A DNA stretch of 64,000 nucleotides from Yersinia enterocolitica subsp. enterocolitica. GTDB taxonomy: Bacteria; Pseudomonadota; Gammaproteobacteria; Enterobacterales; Enterobacteriaceae. The translations under genes were made by a program, and so were the position numbers. The first letter of the stretch is position 1. Each line of letters starts with the position of its first letter. This document shows, piece by piece, positions 18,282 to 27,330 of the stretch. The DNA lies in assembly GCF_901472495.1 (NCBI RefSeq), contig NZ_LR590469.1:930001-994000 (forward strand), in the 5' to 3' direction. The notes below the pieces were generated by a model. It was not told where the DNA came from and did no database searches. It saw only the letters and a program-made list of their open reading frames with translations.

Positions 18282-19433
18282 TTAACGAGCGACCCGAATA
18301 CCGCCTTCTACCCCATTGGGGCTGAATAATACCTGCCACAATTGAATATCTCTGGCGCGGAATGCACCGGCACAGGCATTCAGATAATAGCTAAACATCC
18401 GCTCAAATCGAGGCGAGTAATTCTCAGCTAATTTTGGCCATGCGGCTTGGAAACGTTCATACCAGGCCATCAATGTTCGGTCGTAATCGGCCCCGAAATT
18501 ATGCCAATCTTCCATGATGAAATAAGGCTCGCTGGCCTTGGCAATATGTTGTACCGACGGCAAACACCCATTGGGGAAAATATACTTATTAATCCACGGG
18601 TCAACACTCAGGTCAGTACGATTAGCGCCGATGGTATGTAGCAGAAATAAACCGTCAGGTTTTAAATTACGTTTAACTATCTCAAAATAGGTGCTGTAAT
18701 TTTTAGGCCCAACATGTTCGAACATTCCCACCGAGACAATACGATCGAATTGTTCATCCAGGTCGCGATAATCTTGCAGCAAAATAGTGACATCCAAACC
18801 TTCACAGCGTTTTTGTGCCAATTTTTGCTGTTCAGCTGAAATAGTGACACCTGAAACCGACACCCCGAAATGGCGCGCGGCGTAAGCGGCTAGCCCACCC
18901 CAGCCACAACCGATATCGAGCAGCTTCATACCCGGTGCTAATTGCAGCTTCTCACAGATCATCTGCAATTTATTTTCCTGCGCTTGTTCAAGGGTGGCCG
19001 CATCTTTCCAATAGGCGCAAGAATATTGCATATTGGGGTCGAGCATTAGGCTAAACAGATCATTACCGAGATCGTAATGTTCTTTGCCGACAATCCAAGC
19101 TCGTTTCTTCGATTGCAAATTGATAATACGTGCGGCAGCAATGCGTAAAGTATCTTTGAAATGGTGTGGAAGTTGATGCTCCAGACCAGCTCTGAGAACG
19201 CGCTGGAAGAAAATATCCAGCCGATCGCATTCCCACCAGCCATCCATATAACTCTCACCTAATGCCAAAGATCCTTCTTGTAATACCCGCTTAAAGAAGT
19301 CTGGATTATTAACTCTAATATCGAAGGGACGTGAGCCATTGATTTCAATATCAGCGCGGCTCAGCATTTCTTGTACAATGCGAAACCACGGATTTTCTTG
19401 AATACTCTGGTCTTCTATACAGGATGAACTCAT
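18282..19433 (-). CDS. cfa: Cyclopropane-fatty-acyl-phospholipid synthase
   Basis: Transfers a methylene group from S-adenosylmethionine to unsaturated acyl chains of membrane phospholipids, mostly on entry into stationary phase or acid stress. 383 residues from MSSSCIEDQ, like E. coli (382). SAM-binding motif LLDIGCGWGGLAAY; catalytic-region motifs GVTISAEQQ, FEHVGPKNY and, near the end, LNACAGAFRARDIQLWQ. The frame extends 59 codons upstream, but that part is not conserved and the ATG at 19433 has GGAGAAG before it. Confidence 0.95.
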   Translation of the reverse strand: MSSSCIEDQSIQENPWFRIVQEMLSRADIEINGSRPFDIRVNNPDFFKRVLQEGSLALGESYMDGWWECDRLDIFFQRVLRAGLEHQLPHHFKDTLRIAAARIINLQSKKRAWIVGKEHYDLGNDLFSLMLDPNMQYSCAYWKDAATLEQAQENKLQMICEKLQLAPGMKLLDIGCGWGGLAAYAARHFGVSVSGVTISAEQQKLAQKRCEGLDVTILLQDYRDLDEQFDRIVSVGMFEHVGPKNYSTYFEIVKRNLKPDGLFLLHTIGANRTDLSVDPWINKYIFPNGCLPSVQHIAKASEPYFIMEDWHNFGADYDRTLMAWYERFQAAWPKLAENYSPRFERMFSYYLNACAGAFRARDIQLWQVLFSPNGVEGGIRVAR

Positions 19434-19740
19434 AGCTTCTCCATCACTTTCTTCTGACTTATGACCCGCGATAAAAACTATATGCGCAGATACATACCAA
19501 TAAAGTTGGTGTTTGGTATCCATTACGGACAGAGGAAGATTAAGAAGAAACCCTAATTTAGGGCTGCTCATCCATAAGAGTAAATGTGACGCAATCCACG
19601 CGTCCAGCAAGTGCTTAAGATAATGCTTTTTTTAAATGATATTATAATCGGTTAAACCGAGTATAGGCTTGCCGGGAAGCTTTCTCAATACTAAATCTTT
19701 CCCGGCCAAAATTTCACTTAGTGACTATTTTTACAAGGAA

Positions 19741-20959
19741 TTATGACTCCACGCAATTATAGTCATTATTATTAGTATGGACTTTTTCTTTCCTCAACGC
19801 ATAACAATGAATGCCATATCCCAATGCGGCTAAAGCTACCGTTGACAGCATCACAGTGACGGTTGCCAGCAAAGGTTGGCTGATATAGGCCGACACCATC
19901 ATGCTGGCAATAAAACACAAGCCCAGTTGTAGTGTGTTTTGCAACGCTGCTGCTTTACCCGTACTGGCAGGAAAGGGCATTAATGCATTTGCTACGGTAA
20001 TAGGGTAGCAGGCACCATTCACAAGCGCCATTAAGCAGAACGGAATAAGTAAGGTCACCAGTGTTGGCGTCGTCAGCGTTGCTATCAGATAAAGTGCAAT
20101 CATACTGATAGCATAACCGGCCAACAGCCACGGCAGTAGGGTGTTACCCTTGATTCGACTCAATGCACTACGGCAACCAAATCCCCCCAGTAGAAAGGCT
20201 ACTGTTTGTGGAACATAACTCAAACCAATGACATTCGGGCTATATCCCATATCACCTAAAATAAAAGGTGAACCCGTTAGCCAGGCAAAAAAAACCGGCA
20301 CTGCATGCAGCAAACATCATCACGTTGCCGCTGAATACCGGAGACTTCAGTAACTGCCAGAAACTAATGGCGTTTTTGCTTCTATCTACGTTATCCGGCG
20401 CTGTTTTTTTCCGTTCCTTAAGCAAGGCGGTCGGAATCAGTAGCAGCAGGGTAATCGCCAATAGCACGACAAAAATTGAGCGCCAGCTGAAATGGTTTAA
20501 TAACCAGGCACCCAGTAATGGCGCGAGCGCAGGGGATAACGCCACTAATGGCATAATGGTCGCAAATACTCGGTTGGCCTTGCCGTCGCGATAGCGATCG
20601 ACCACTAAGGCTTGCCAGCTCACCGCAGCGGAACAGACCCCCACCGCCTGAATAAAGCGCAAAACCAATAACTGCGCCGCAGTTTCAACCCATAAAATCC
20701 CCAGGCAGCCGATAGCAAATAACCCTAACCCTGCTAACAGCACCGGTTTGCGGCCTATTTTGTCCGAAACGGGTCCCCAGATAAGTTGGGCGATCGCGAA
20801 ACCCGCGAGAAAGATACTAAGGCTGGCGCTGATGGAGCCGGCGGAGGTTTGGAGTTCTTGTTGCATGGCACCAAAGGCGGGCAAATACATGTCAGTGGCC
20901 AGATACCCCAACATGCTCAAACCGGCCAGGTAGAACATGAAGCTCGATGTTGTTTTCAT
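19741..20959 (-). pseudogene. punC: Purine nucleoside MFS transporter PunC (YdhC), split by a frameshift
   Basis: Major facilitator, in E. coli linked to purine nucleoside uptake. Two frames together spell one protein of about 405 residues. The N-terminal part (20959 to 20252 in its frame) reads normally to CSAGFF at about residue 224. The C-terminal part resumes in another frame with FAWLTGSPFILGDMGYSP and continues to the natural end. The junction is a run of eight T on the coding strand (20287-20294); seven would restore the frame. As written the protein ends 12 residues after the shift and loses about half its helices. Phase variation, true inactivation and a sequencing error cannot be told apart here. 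Confidence 0.85.
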
Positions 20960-20972
20960 TGTTGTTTCTCAT

Positions 20973-21102
20973 TATATCCTTCGTCCTTGAAACCGCAGGG
21001 GTGTTAGCTGCTCTTACTTACCCGCATCACTTATTGATATAAGCTCATCGGGATGTGTTCGTTTGCTGCCTGCCTGTGGTTCCAATGACTTTGGCTAAAT
21101 TA
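20973..21102. repeat. ERIC element in the punC-punR intergenic region
   Basis: About 130 bases with ERIC-type ends and core (CTTACTTACCCGCATCACTTATTGATATAAGCTCATCGGGA pattern, diverged). It occupies much of the divergent promoter region of punC and punR. Confidence 0.7.
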
Positions 21103-21249
21103 TAGTTTTTGCAGGTAAAACTTTTGTTATCGAAAATTAATTGCGGGGGCATTCTAACGACGCGATATTCTGTTGTGAAACGGTAATATTTGCGCCATGC
21201 TATCAAAAAAATTGATGTCAAAAATTCCGTTTAAAGGAAGCGCAAAACC

Positions 21250-22188
21250 ATGTGGTCAGAATACTCATTAGATGTGGTGGATGCTGTTGCGCGCACCGGG
21301 AGTTTCAGCGCTGCTGCGCAAGAATTGCACCGCGTACCGTCTGCGATAAGTTATACCGTGCGTCAATTGGAGGAGTGGTTGGCTGTGCCGCTATTTGCGC
21401 GCCGCCATCGGGATGTAGAATTGACCGAAGCAGGCAAAGTTTTTATTAAAGAATCGCGTGATGTTATCAAAAAAATGAATGACACACGTCGTCAATGTCA
21501 ACAAGTGGCGAATGGCTGGCGCGGGCAATTAAATATCGTGGTCGATAAAATTGTCAAACCTCAGCGAAGCCGCCGTTTAGTGCTGGATTTTTATCGCCAT
21601 TTTCCCGATATCGAATTGCGGGTGCGTTATGAAGTCTTTAACGGCGTTTGGGATGCGCTGGCGGATGGGCAAGCGGATATGGCCATTGGTGCGACGCGTG
21701 CCATCCCGGTTGGCGGGCGGTTCGTCTTCCGTGACATGGGTTTTCTGACCTGGCATTGCGTAGTAAGTATCAATCACCCTTTAGCGCAGCTAACCGGGCC
21801 ACTTAACGACGATCAGTTGCGGCCTTATCCCTCCCTCTGTTTAGAGGATACTGCGCGAAATTTGCCGAAACGAGATACCTGGACGTTGGATAACCAACAG
21901 CGATTAGTGGCACCGGATTGGGCGACGGGCATAGACTGTCTGTGTGAGGGGTTATGTATTGGCATGGTGCCCGCTCATATGGTATCGCCCCTGATTGCAC
22001 AAGGGAAACTGGCAGCCTTAACACTCGCTGACCCCTTACCTGCTAGCCCGTGTTGCTTGACGTGGGAGCAGAATAACCATTCCCCGGCCTTAGCCTGGAT
22101 GTTGGAATATTTGGGTGACAGTGTCACGTTAAATGATGAGTGGCTAAGAGATGCTAATGGCACGGATAATGAGCTTCGGCAGAATTAG
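21250..22188 (+). CDS. punR: LysR-type regulator PunR (YdhB)
   Basis: Transcription activator of the divergent purine nucleoside transporter gene in E. coli. 312 residues. N-terminal winged helix-turn-helix (SFSAAAQELHRVPSAISYTVRQLEEWLAVPLF, read as two halves around residues 18-50), then a LysR substrate domain (about 90-295) very close to E. coli YdhB. The target transporter punC next door is frameshifted, so its control here may be without effect. Confidence 0.92.
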   Translation: MWSEYSLDVVDAVARTGSFSAAAQELHRVPSAISYTVRQLEEWLAVPLFARRHRDVELTEAGKVFIKESRDVIKKMNDTRRQCQQVANGWRGQLNIVVDKIVKPQRSRRLVLDFYRHFPDIELRVRYEVFNGVWDALADGQADMAIGATRAIPVGGRFVFRDMGFLTWHCVVSINHPLAQLTGPLNDDQLRPYPSLCLEDTARNLPKRDTWTLDNQQRLVAPDWATGIDCLCEGLCIGMVPAHMVSPLIAQGKLAALTLADPLPASPCCLTWEQNNHSPALAWMLEYLGDSVTLNDEWLRDANGTDNELRQN

Positions 22189-22243
22189 CCGCCGGTAACA
22201 GGGCGCTACCGGCAGACTAAATGTTTAGCGATGATAACTGTGC

Positions 22244-23269
22244 TTAGCGACGATAATCGCGGAATGGGCCATCAGCAACAGAACGACGTTCGACTAGTTT
22301 TGGATGTACTTCAATGGTTTGAGGGTCTTCGCGTTTGCTGACAATTCTGTCGAGCAACATAGCAAAAGCCGTTTCACCCAATCGCTCTTTCGGCTGATGA
22401 ATGGTGGTCAACGCCGGCGAGAAATAGCGCGCATTACGCACATTGTCATACCCGATCACCGAAATATCTTGTGGTACACGCAAACCTAATTCATCTGCGG
22501 CGCATATCGCGCCCATTGCCATAATATCGCCACCACAGAATACAGCAGTCGGACGATGCTTTTGTGTCAGAATTTGATGCATGGCTTTATAGCCGGATTC
22601 TGGCTCAAAATCACCTTGAACCACCCATTCTTCTCGCAGGGTGATGTTGGCCTCCTCTAATGCTTTTAGGAAGCCCTGATGGCGACCGCCACCGGTATTA
22701 CGCGATAGCTGGCCGGGGATAGCCCCGATATCGCGGTGACCACGCTCAATAAGATAACGGCCAGCTAAATAACCGCCTTCGAATGCATTATCAATAATCG
22801 AATCGGTAAAATCGCCACGGGCGGTTCCCCAATCCATCACTACCATTGGAATATTGCGATAATCCTCTAACATTCCCAGTAGCTGTTCCGGATATTCAGA
22901 ACACATCACCAATAAGCCATCAACACGCTTTTGTGCCAGCATCGCCAAATAGGCTTTTTGCTTGTCCAGATTATTATGAGAGTTACATAAAATCAGAGTG
23001 TAGCCTTTGCTATAACAGCTATTTTCAACCGCTTCGATCACTTCAGCAAAATAGGGGGCTTCGCTGGATGTCGCCAACAAGCCAATTGATTTAGTGTGAT
23101 TAACTTTCAAACTGCGCGCCACAGCACTCGGTGAATAATGCAGTTCTTTAATGGCTGCCCACACAGCGGCCTTGGTGTTTTCGGCGACGAAACGAGTTTT
23201 GTTGATAACGTGCGAAACGGTGGTAGTAGACACACCCGCGTGTTTGGCCACATCTTTAATCGTTGCCAT
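22244..23269 (-). CDS. purR: Purine repressor PurR
   Basis: LacI-family repressor of purine synthesis genes, with hypoxanthine or guanine as corepressor. 341 residues from MATIKDVAKHAG, identical in length to E. coli. Helix-turn-helix ATIKDVAKHAGVSTTTVSHV (residues 2-21), hinge helix SPSAVARSLK, then a periplasmic-binding-protein-like effector domain ending RRSVADGPFRDYRR. The eight extra upstream codons in frame are not conserved. Confidence 0.96.
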   Translation of the reverse strand: MATIKDVAKHAGVSTTTVSHVINKTRFVAENTKAAVWAAIKELHYSPSAVARSLKVNHTKSIGLLATSSEAPYFAEVIEAVENSCYSKGYTLILCNSHNNLDKQKAYLAMLAQKRVDGLLVMCSEYPEQLLGMLEDYRNIPMVVMDWGTARGDFTDSIIDNAFEGGYLAGRYLIERGHRDIGAIPGQLSRNTGGGRHQGFLKALEEANITLREEWVVQGDFEPESGYKAMHQILTQKHRPTAVFCGGDIMAMGAICAADELGLRVPQDISVIGYDNVRNARYFSPALTTIHQPKERLGETAFAMLLDRIVSKREDPQTIEVHPKLVERRSVADGPFRDYRR

Positions 23270-23316
23270 AAAAAGAATGACTCCTAAGCTCACCTGTTAC
23301 AGCAGGTAAGTATTAT

Positions 23317-23331
23317 GTTAATCGTTTGCCT
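23317..23331. promoter_or_regulatory. Possible PurR autoregulatory operator
   Basis: On the purR strand AGGCAAACGATTAAC keeps the PurR half-site GCAAACG and resembles the imperfect purR operator remembered from E. coli. It is about 50 bases upstream of the purR start. The other half is degenerate. Confidence 0.4.
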
Positions 23332-23601
23332 GCATGACTCGAACACCGCTCAGACAGAAACAAGATAGTAGGCTGGAGAGCTAAGTCAGATGGTCGTCTG
23401 AGAGTATTTATTAGACGTTATTAGTCGGCATACAGTTATGAACTGCGAATTTTGGCTGATCTGGAGGAAAAGTGGAAGAGGTAATCAATGTTATAAAGTG
23501 CGTAATGGGCACAAGATTTTTTTTCTTAACTGTGGGAAAATAATTTAACGCACTAACTATGTGCCTTTACCCTACTAAAATAAACCGGCTGAGGAGTTCT
23601 T

Positions 23602-23691
23602 ATGGATACCAATCTGAAAATGTCGCTGATTACGACTGTTGGTGCACTGGCGATGATTATTGCCTTTAGCTTCGTGGCGGTCATGAATTAA
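23602..23691 (+). CDS. ynhF: Small membrane protein YnhF
   Basis: 29-residue single-helix inner-membrane protein (MDTNLKMSLITTVGALAMII...). Length and pattern match E. coli YnhF, a verified small protein of unknown function, and the location between purR and sodB is the same. GAGGAG lies six to eleven bases before the ATG. A terminator follows 30 bases after the stop, so it forms a short monocistronic unit. The region 23270-23590 between purR and this gene shows only the possible PurR site. Confidence 0.9.
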   Translation: MDTNLKMSLITTVGALAMIIAFSFVAVMN

Positions 23692-23722
23692 TTAAGCCGC
23701 GTGCCGGTGTGAAGTGATAAGT

Positions 23723-23743
23723 AGGGCGGTTAACCCGCCCTTA
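23723..23743 (+). terminator. Terminator after ynhF
   Basis: GGGCGG-TTAAC-CCGCCC type hairpin followed by TT. It separates ynhF from convergent sodB. Confidence 0.65.
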
Positions 23744-23794
23744 ATTATTTCTGTTGGTAATATGATTACCCGGCGTCTTTTGCTTCTTGTCTTA

Positions 23795-24373
23795 TCAGGC
23801 TAAGTTTTTCTCAACGAAAGACCAATTCACCAGCGCCCAGAAATTCTCCAGATATTTTGGTCGCGCATTACGATAATCAATATAGTAAGCGTGCTCCCAT
23901 ACATCCACAGTTAACAATGGCTTATCAGCGGTCGTCAGCGGTGTCGCCGCATTTGATGTGCTGACAATAGCTAACGTGCCATCCGTTTTTTTGACCAGCC
24001 AGGTCCAGCCCGCGCCAAAGTTTTTTACCGCCGCATCAGTAAATTGCGCTTTAAATTCAGCAAAAGATCCAAAGGATTGATTAATGGCATCGGCGACTTT
24101 TCCTGTCGGCTCGCCGCCGCCATTAGGTGATAAACAGTGCCAGTAAAAGGTGTGGTTCCAAACTTGAGCTGCATTGTTAAAAATACCGCCACTGGAGGTT
24201 TTGACAATCTCCTCCAAGGATTTACCTGCAAACTCAGTATCCTTGATCAGGTTATTGAGGTTTACCACATAGGTGTTGTGGTGCTTGCCGTAATGGTATT
24301 CCAGCGTTTCAGCAGAAATGTGCGGTTCCAGTGCATTTTGTGCATAAGGTAATGCCGGTAATTCAAAAGACAT
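23795..24373 (-). CDS. sodB: Iron superoxide dismutase
   Basis: Cytosolic homodimer that dismutates superoxide. 192 residues from MSFELPALPYAQ. Metal ligands are the histidine near residue 27 (EYHYGKHH), the one in WNHTFYWH, and Asp/His in DVWEHAYYID. GGG residues and AAQVWNHTFYWH are of the Fe-type. In enterics sodB mRNA is a classical RyhB target, and a ryhB-type gene is present in this window at 55617. The ATG at 24373 has GGAGAGAG at the right distance; the extension to 24415 is not conserved. Confidence 0.96.
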   Translation of the reverse strand: MSFELPALPYAQNALEPHISAETLEYHYGKHHNTYVVNLNNLIKDTEFAGKSLEEIVKTSSGGIFNNAAQVWNHTFYWHCLSPNGGGEPTGKVADAINQSFGSFAEFKAQFTDAAVKNFGAGWTWLVKKTDGTLAIVSTSNAATPLTTADKPLLTVDVWEHAYYIDYRNARPKYLENFWALVNWSFVEKNLA

Positions 24374-24589
24374 AGCTCTCTCCTTTCGGGGTTGCTCAGG
24401 GTGTTTGCTCCTCAAATCCGAACGTTAGCTCACTAAGATGTGGTGAGGAGCGGTTAAAATCGTAATTGTTGTATTTTTATTGTGGGCATTAATTTTAACA
24501 ACTTTTAACAGGAATGACAGGCATAACCATATTATTTGATGGGATATTGGCTGGTTGAAGTTTGACAGGTATGTTTGACAGGTATACAA

Positions 24590-24613
24590 GCACCCGATAG
24601 GGCTACCGGGTGC
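24590..24613 (-). terminator. Hairpin downstream of mepH
   Basis: GCACCCG / CGGGTGC stem 11 bases beyond the mepH stop, without a clear T run. To its left the unit TTTGACAGGTAT occurs twice in tandem (24561-24584). Confidence 0.5.
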
Positions 24614-24623
24614 GGTGCTTGGT

Positions 24624-25514
24624 TTAGCGGATAGTTTTCGGTGTCACAACACGACGAGCGCCGACATAATGATCTTGCCAGTAGTCGTTGTCTAGCATGC
24701 TGATACGAATTTCTTCACCGGTGCGTGGTGACTGAATAAATTTGCCGTTGCCTAAATAAACGCCGACATGATCAGCAACACCGCGATTAGCAATATTGAA
24801 GAACACTAAATCACCACTTTCTAATTCAGCGCGTTTAACCGGTGCTGCATCGCGCAAATGATACATTTCATTAGCAGTACGTGGCATTTTTATTCTGATG
24901 ACATCTTTATAGGCGTAGTAAATAAGCCCGCTGCAATCAAAACCGGTATTAGGGGAGGTGCCACCCCAGCGATAAGGTTTCCCTACTTGCTTCATCAGTT
25001 TGCTCATTGCGGTCTGTTTAGCATGCTGATAGCGCTTTTTATGCGCAGGGCTGAGTTTTATTTTACTATTTGCTACTAATTCGGTCGCGGCTTTACCTTG
25101 GGTTTTATTGCGATGGCGACCGTAAGCCACTTTTTCGGTTTTTTTAACTGCCGCTTTTTTATTGCTAGCAGTTTTAATATTCGTTTTTTTGCTACTAGTG
25201 ACTTTTGGGCTGGTAGGTTTGCTGACTTCCTGTGCCTTTTTCTTAATGGTTTTGCTGGCGGTAGCTGCCGTTTTCTTTTTATCGTTGTTGGTCGCTATTT
25301 TATTTGTCACATTTTTACTATTGGTTTTGTTGTTATCAATTTTGGCTTTTTTAGTATTTTTATCAGCTTTACGCTTTTTACGGTCATCAGGACTGGCCTG
25401 ACTGACTTGGCCTTTTTTTTGCTCAGCCGAGACGTGAGCCTGCGGCGACGCATGTGCGAGGTTTAGAAATAGCTGGGTAAACAGCAGCACAAACAGCGTA
25501 AGTATTAAACGCAT
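24624..25514 (-). CDS. mepH: Murein DD-endopeptidase MepH-like NlpC/P60 protein
   Basis: Cleaves peptide cross-links in peptidoglycan to allow cell growth (E. coli MepH/YdhO role). 296 residues from MRLILTLFVLL. Signal peptide to about residue 23. A long lysine-, threonine- and asparagine-rich low-complexity linker (about 25-165) is followed by an NlpC/P60 domain with catalytic Cys194 in FDCSGL and His249 in DHVGVYL. Next to sodB as in E. coli. The lysine-rich linker produces hydrophobic-looking frames on the other strand that are not genes. Confidence 0.92.
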   Translation of the reverse strand: MRLILTLFVLLFTQLFLNLAHASPQAHVSAEQKKGQVSQASPDDRKKRKADKNTKKAKIDNNKTNSKNVTNKIATNNDKKKTAATASKTIKKKAQEVSKPTSPKVTSSKKTNIKTASNKKAAVKKTEKVAYGRHRNKTQGKAATELVANSKIKLSPAHKKRYQHAKQTAMSKLMKQVGKPYRWGGTSPNTGFDCSGLIYYAYKDVIRIKMPRTANEMYHLRDAAPVKRAELESGDLVFFNIANRGVADHVGVYLGNGKFIQSPRTGEEIRISMLDNDYWQDHYVGARRVVTPKTIR

Positions 25515-25632
25515 AATAACGCTACCAACCTTGGCCCTGAAATGAAGATGAAGAGTCACAGTATTGCCGAAACTCCGGATATAAAAAAGCGGAGAGCTAC
25601 AGGATTTTAGTCGATATTGTGAGAAAACGTTA

Positions 25633-25770
25633 ATGGCGTCGCAATTGTCGTTTTTTCACACGGCTAATGAACTTAAATCAACCATACGTCAACGAGTTAG
25701 TCGACCCGAATTTCTGGTATCCCTCAGTGAAGATAATAATGAAGAGAAGGGATCAAAAATGTTATTCTAA
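25633..25770 (+). CDS. Possible 45-residue protein, unrecognised
   Basis: A short frame (MASQLSFFHTANELKSTIRQ...) between mepH and grxD with a soluble, charged composition and reasonable codon use. Only a weak GAGAA lies upstream. No family recognised. The remaining 25771-25947 probably holds the grxD promoter. It may be chance; listed because the 430-base gap has nothing else. Confidence 0.25.
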   Translation: MASQLSFFHTANELKSTIRQRVSRPEFLVSLSEDNNEEKGSKMLF

Positions 25771-25947
25771 ATGCACATATTTGTAGCTGATAATATAATC
25801 CACAACTAACCGAGTAAAACCCCTGCAAAAGATGGCGTTTTATTCCAGTGGTGACAGTCGCTACAATAGGCTGGACGCAATAATAAAATAGCCCTAATGG
25901 ATAGGTTCTAAGTATTGTAGCCACTAAATGGCTTGAGGAAGCAAGAA

Positions 25948-26298
25948 ATGACGACGATTGATAAAATTCAGCGCCAGATAGCAGAAAACCCCATCCTGCT
26001 TTACATGAAGGGCTCACCAAAACTGCCAAACTGCGGTTTCTCTGCTCAGGCTGTACAGGCGCTATCTGCTTGTGGCGAACGCTTTGCTTACGTTGATATT
26101 TTGCAGAATCCAGATATCCGTGCTGAGCTGCCAAAATACGCTAACTGGCCAACTTTCCCACAACTGTGGGTTGACGGCGAATTGGTGGGCGGTTGCGACA
26201 TCCTGATGGAAATGTATCAGCGTGGTGAACTGCAACAACTGTTGAAAGAGACGGCAGATAAATACCGTACTGAAGAAGAAAAACCTGCAGCAGAGTAA
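25948..26298 (+). CDS. grxD: Monothiol glutaredoxin Grx4
   Basis: CGFS-type monothiol glutaredoxin that binds a [2Fe-2S] cluster with glutathione and works in Fe-S trafficking. 116 residues from MTTIDKIQRQ. Active cysteine Cys29 in NCGFS, cis-proline TFPQLWVDGELVGGCDI typical of the family. ATG at 25948 preceded by GAGGAAGC. Its transcript should run through the 165-bp repeat downstream before reaching a T-rich terminator at 26514-26540. Confidence 0.95.
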   Translation: MTTIDKIQRQIAENPILLYMKGSPKLPNCGFSAQAVQALSACGERFAYVDILQNPDIRAELPKYANWPTFPQLWVDGELVGGCDILMEMYQRGELQQLLKETADKYRTEEEKPAAE

Positions 26299-26327
26299 TG
26301 AGCTGCCAGCTTAGGTAATAAATAAAA

Positions 26328-26348
26328 AGGCAGCTACTTAAGCTGCCT
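26328..26348 (-). terminator. Terminator hairpin facing rnt
   Basis: GGCAGCT..AGCTGCC with an A run on its left, which is a T run for transcripts coming from rnt. It is separated from rnt by the 165-bp repeat and mirrors a second hairpin on the other side of that repeat. Confidence 0.65.
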
Positions 26349-26513
26349 GAGGTTATTGACAAAGTGCCCGCAGCGGTGAAAACAGGTAGATCATAAAGAC
26401 GCCGTAAAATCGTCCCTGATGGCTCGAGCCGCGCCGTCCGTGGCGCGGACGCTTTACTCTTCTACCTGTCCTCACCTTGCAAGATCGAGTCGTTGGGGTT
26501 TGTCAGCAGTCTG
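26349..26513 (-). repeat. 165-bp palindromic intergenic repeat, copy 1 (YPAL-like)
   Basis: First of three copies of exactly 165 bases, here in reverse orientation, running from CAGACTGCTGAC to ATAACCTC. It can fold on itself: the arms around GTGAAGGCAGGTAG and ATCTGCCTGTTTTCAC pair, and GTAAAGCGTCCG faces CGTCTTTAC. Size, mobility and placement just downstream of genes resemble the miniature YPAL elements described in yersiniae; identity with that family is from memory and unverified. Located between convergent grxD and rnt. Confidence 0.85.
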
Positions 26514-26540
26514 AGGTGGCTCGCAGGCCACCTTTTTTAA
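26514..26540 (+). terminator. Terminator hairpin facing grxD
   Basis: AGGTGGCTCGCAGGCCACCTTTTTT, a stem with a T run, placed on the far side of the repeat from grxD. Confidence 0.75.
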
Positions 26541-26572
26541 TAGTGAATTTGCAATTATTGACTTGAGTTAGG

Positions 26573-27220
26573 TTACTCAGATTCACCCGCCGGTACCGGC
26601 CAGCCACCCAATTTCTTCCAACGATTGACCAACTCACAGAATAATTTCGCCGTTTGCATTGTATCGTACAAAGCAGAGTGAGCCTGGCTGCTATCAAACG
26701 GAATACCTGCCGTCAGGCAAGCTTTTGCCAATACGGTTTGCCCCAGAACCAGCCCACTAAGTGCTGCGGTGTCGAAAGTGGCAAATGGGTGGAACGGGTT
26801 ACGCTTCAAGCTGGCGCGTTCAGCCGCGGCCATCACAAAGCTGTGATCAAAATGAGCATTATGCGCGACGATAATGGCGCGGTTACAGCCTTGTTCTTTC
26901 AACCCTTTGCGCACAGCTTTGAAAATAGCATGTAACGCATCATGTTCACTCACTGCACCACGTAATGGATTGGTGGGGTCTATTCCATTAAATGCCAGCG
27001 CTTCGGGTTCCAGATTGGCACCTTCGAACGGATCTACATGAAAATGTAGCGTTTCATCAGGCAGCAGCCAACCGTCCTTGTTCATTTGCAAAGTGACGGC
27101 AGCAATCTCTAATAATGCGTCAGTTTGAGCATTAAAACCGGCGGTTTCTACATCAATTACTACGGGATAATACCCACGAAAACGGCCACTCAGGGCGTTA
27201 AGGTCACTTTTATCTGCCAT
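26573..27220 (-). CDS. rnt: Ribonuclease T
   Basis: DEDD-family 3'-5' exoribonuclease that trims tRNA and other stable RNA ends. 215 residues from MADKSDLNALSG, the same length as E. coli. Catalytic Asp23 and Glu25 in VIDVETAGFN, a third aspartate in HNAHFDHSF, and the His/Asp pair in SQAHSALYDT. ATG at 27220; the extension to 27253 lacks conservation. In E. coli lhr lies between rnt and grxD; here a repeat takes that place. Confidence 0.95.
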   Translation of the reverse strand: MADKSDLNALSGRFRGYYPVVIDVETAGFNAQTDALLEIAAVTLQMNKDGWLLPDETLHFHVDPFEGANLEPEALAFNGIDPTNPLRGAVSEHDALHAIFKAVRKGLKEQGCNRAIIVAHNAHFDHSFVMAAAERASLKRNPFHPFATFDTAALSGLVLGQTVLAKACLTAGIPFDSSQAHSALYDTMQTAKLFCELVNRWKKLGGWPVPAGESE

Positions 27221-27297
27221 CAGTTTCTTATCTTCATCGAATTCAGCACGCATTATGTCAAATTTTGGCGTGGGATGCAGGGGGATATCGCGATGAG

Positions 27298-27323
27298 AAA
27301 AAAGGCACCTTGCAGGTGCCTTC
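27298..27323 (-). terminator. Terminator of gloA
   Basis: AAGGCACCT / AGGTGCCTT perfect stem with a run of A at 27297-27303, a T run on the gloA strand. Confidence 0.85.
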
Positions 27324-27330
27324 TTGCTAA

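Noticed and set aside
25098..25466. Long hydrophobic frames opposite mepH
   Set aside because: They are the complement of the lysine/asparagine-rich linker of MepH (AAA/AAT read as TTT/ATT) and have no start signals.
26349..26513. The 165-bp repeats as CRISPR repeats or small RNA genes
   Set aside because: They are dispersed single copies with target duplications, not an array; no promoter or separate terminator was seen in them.
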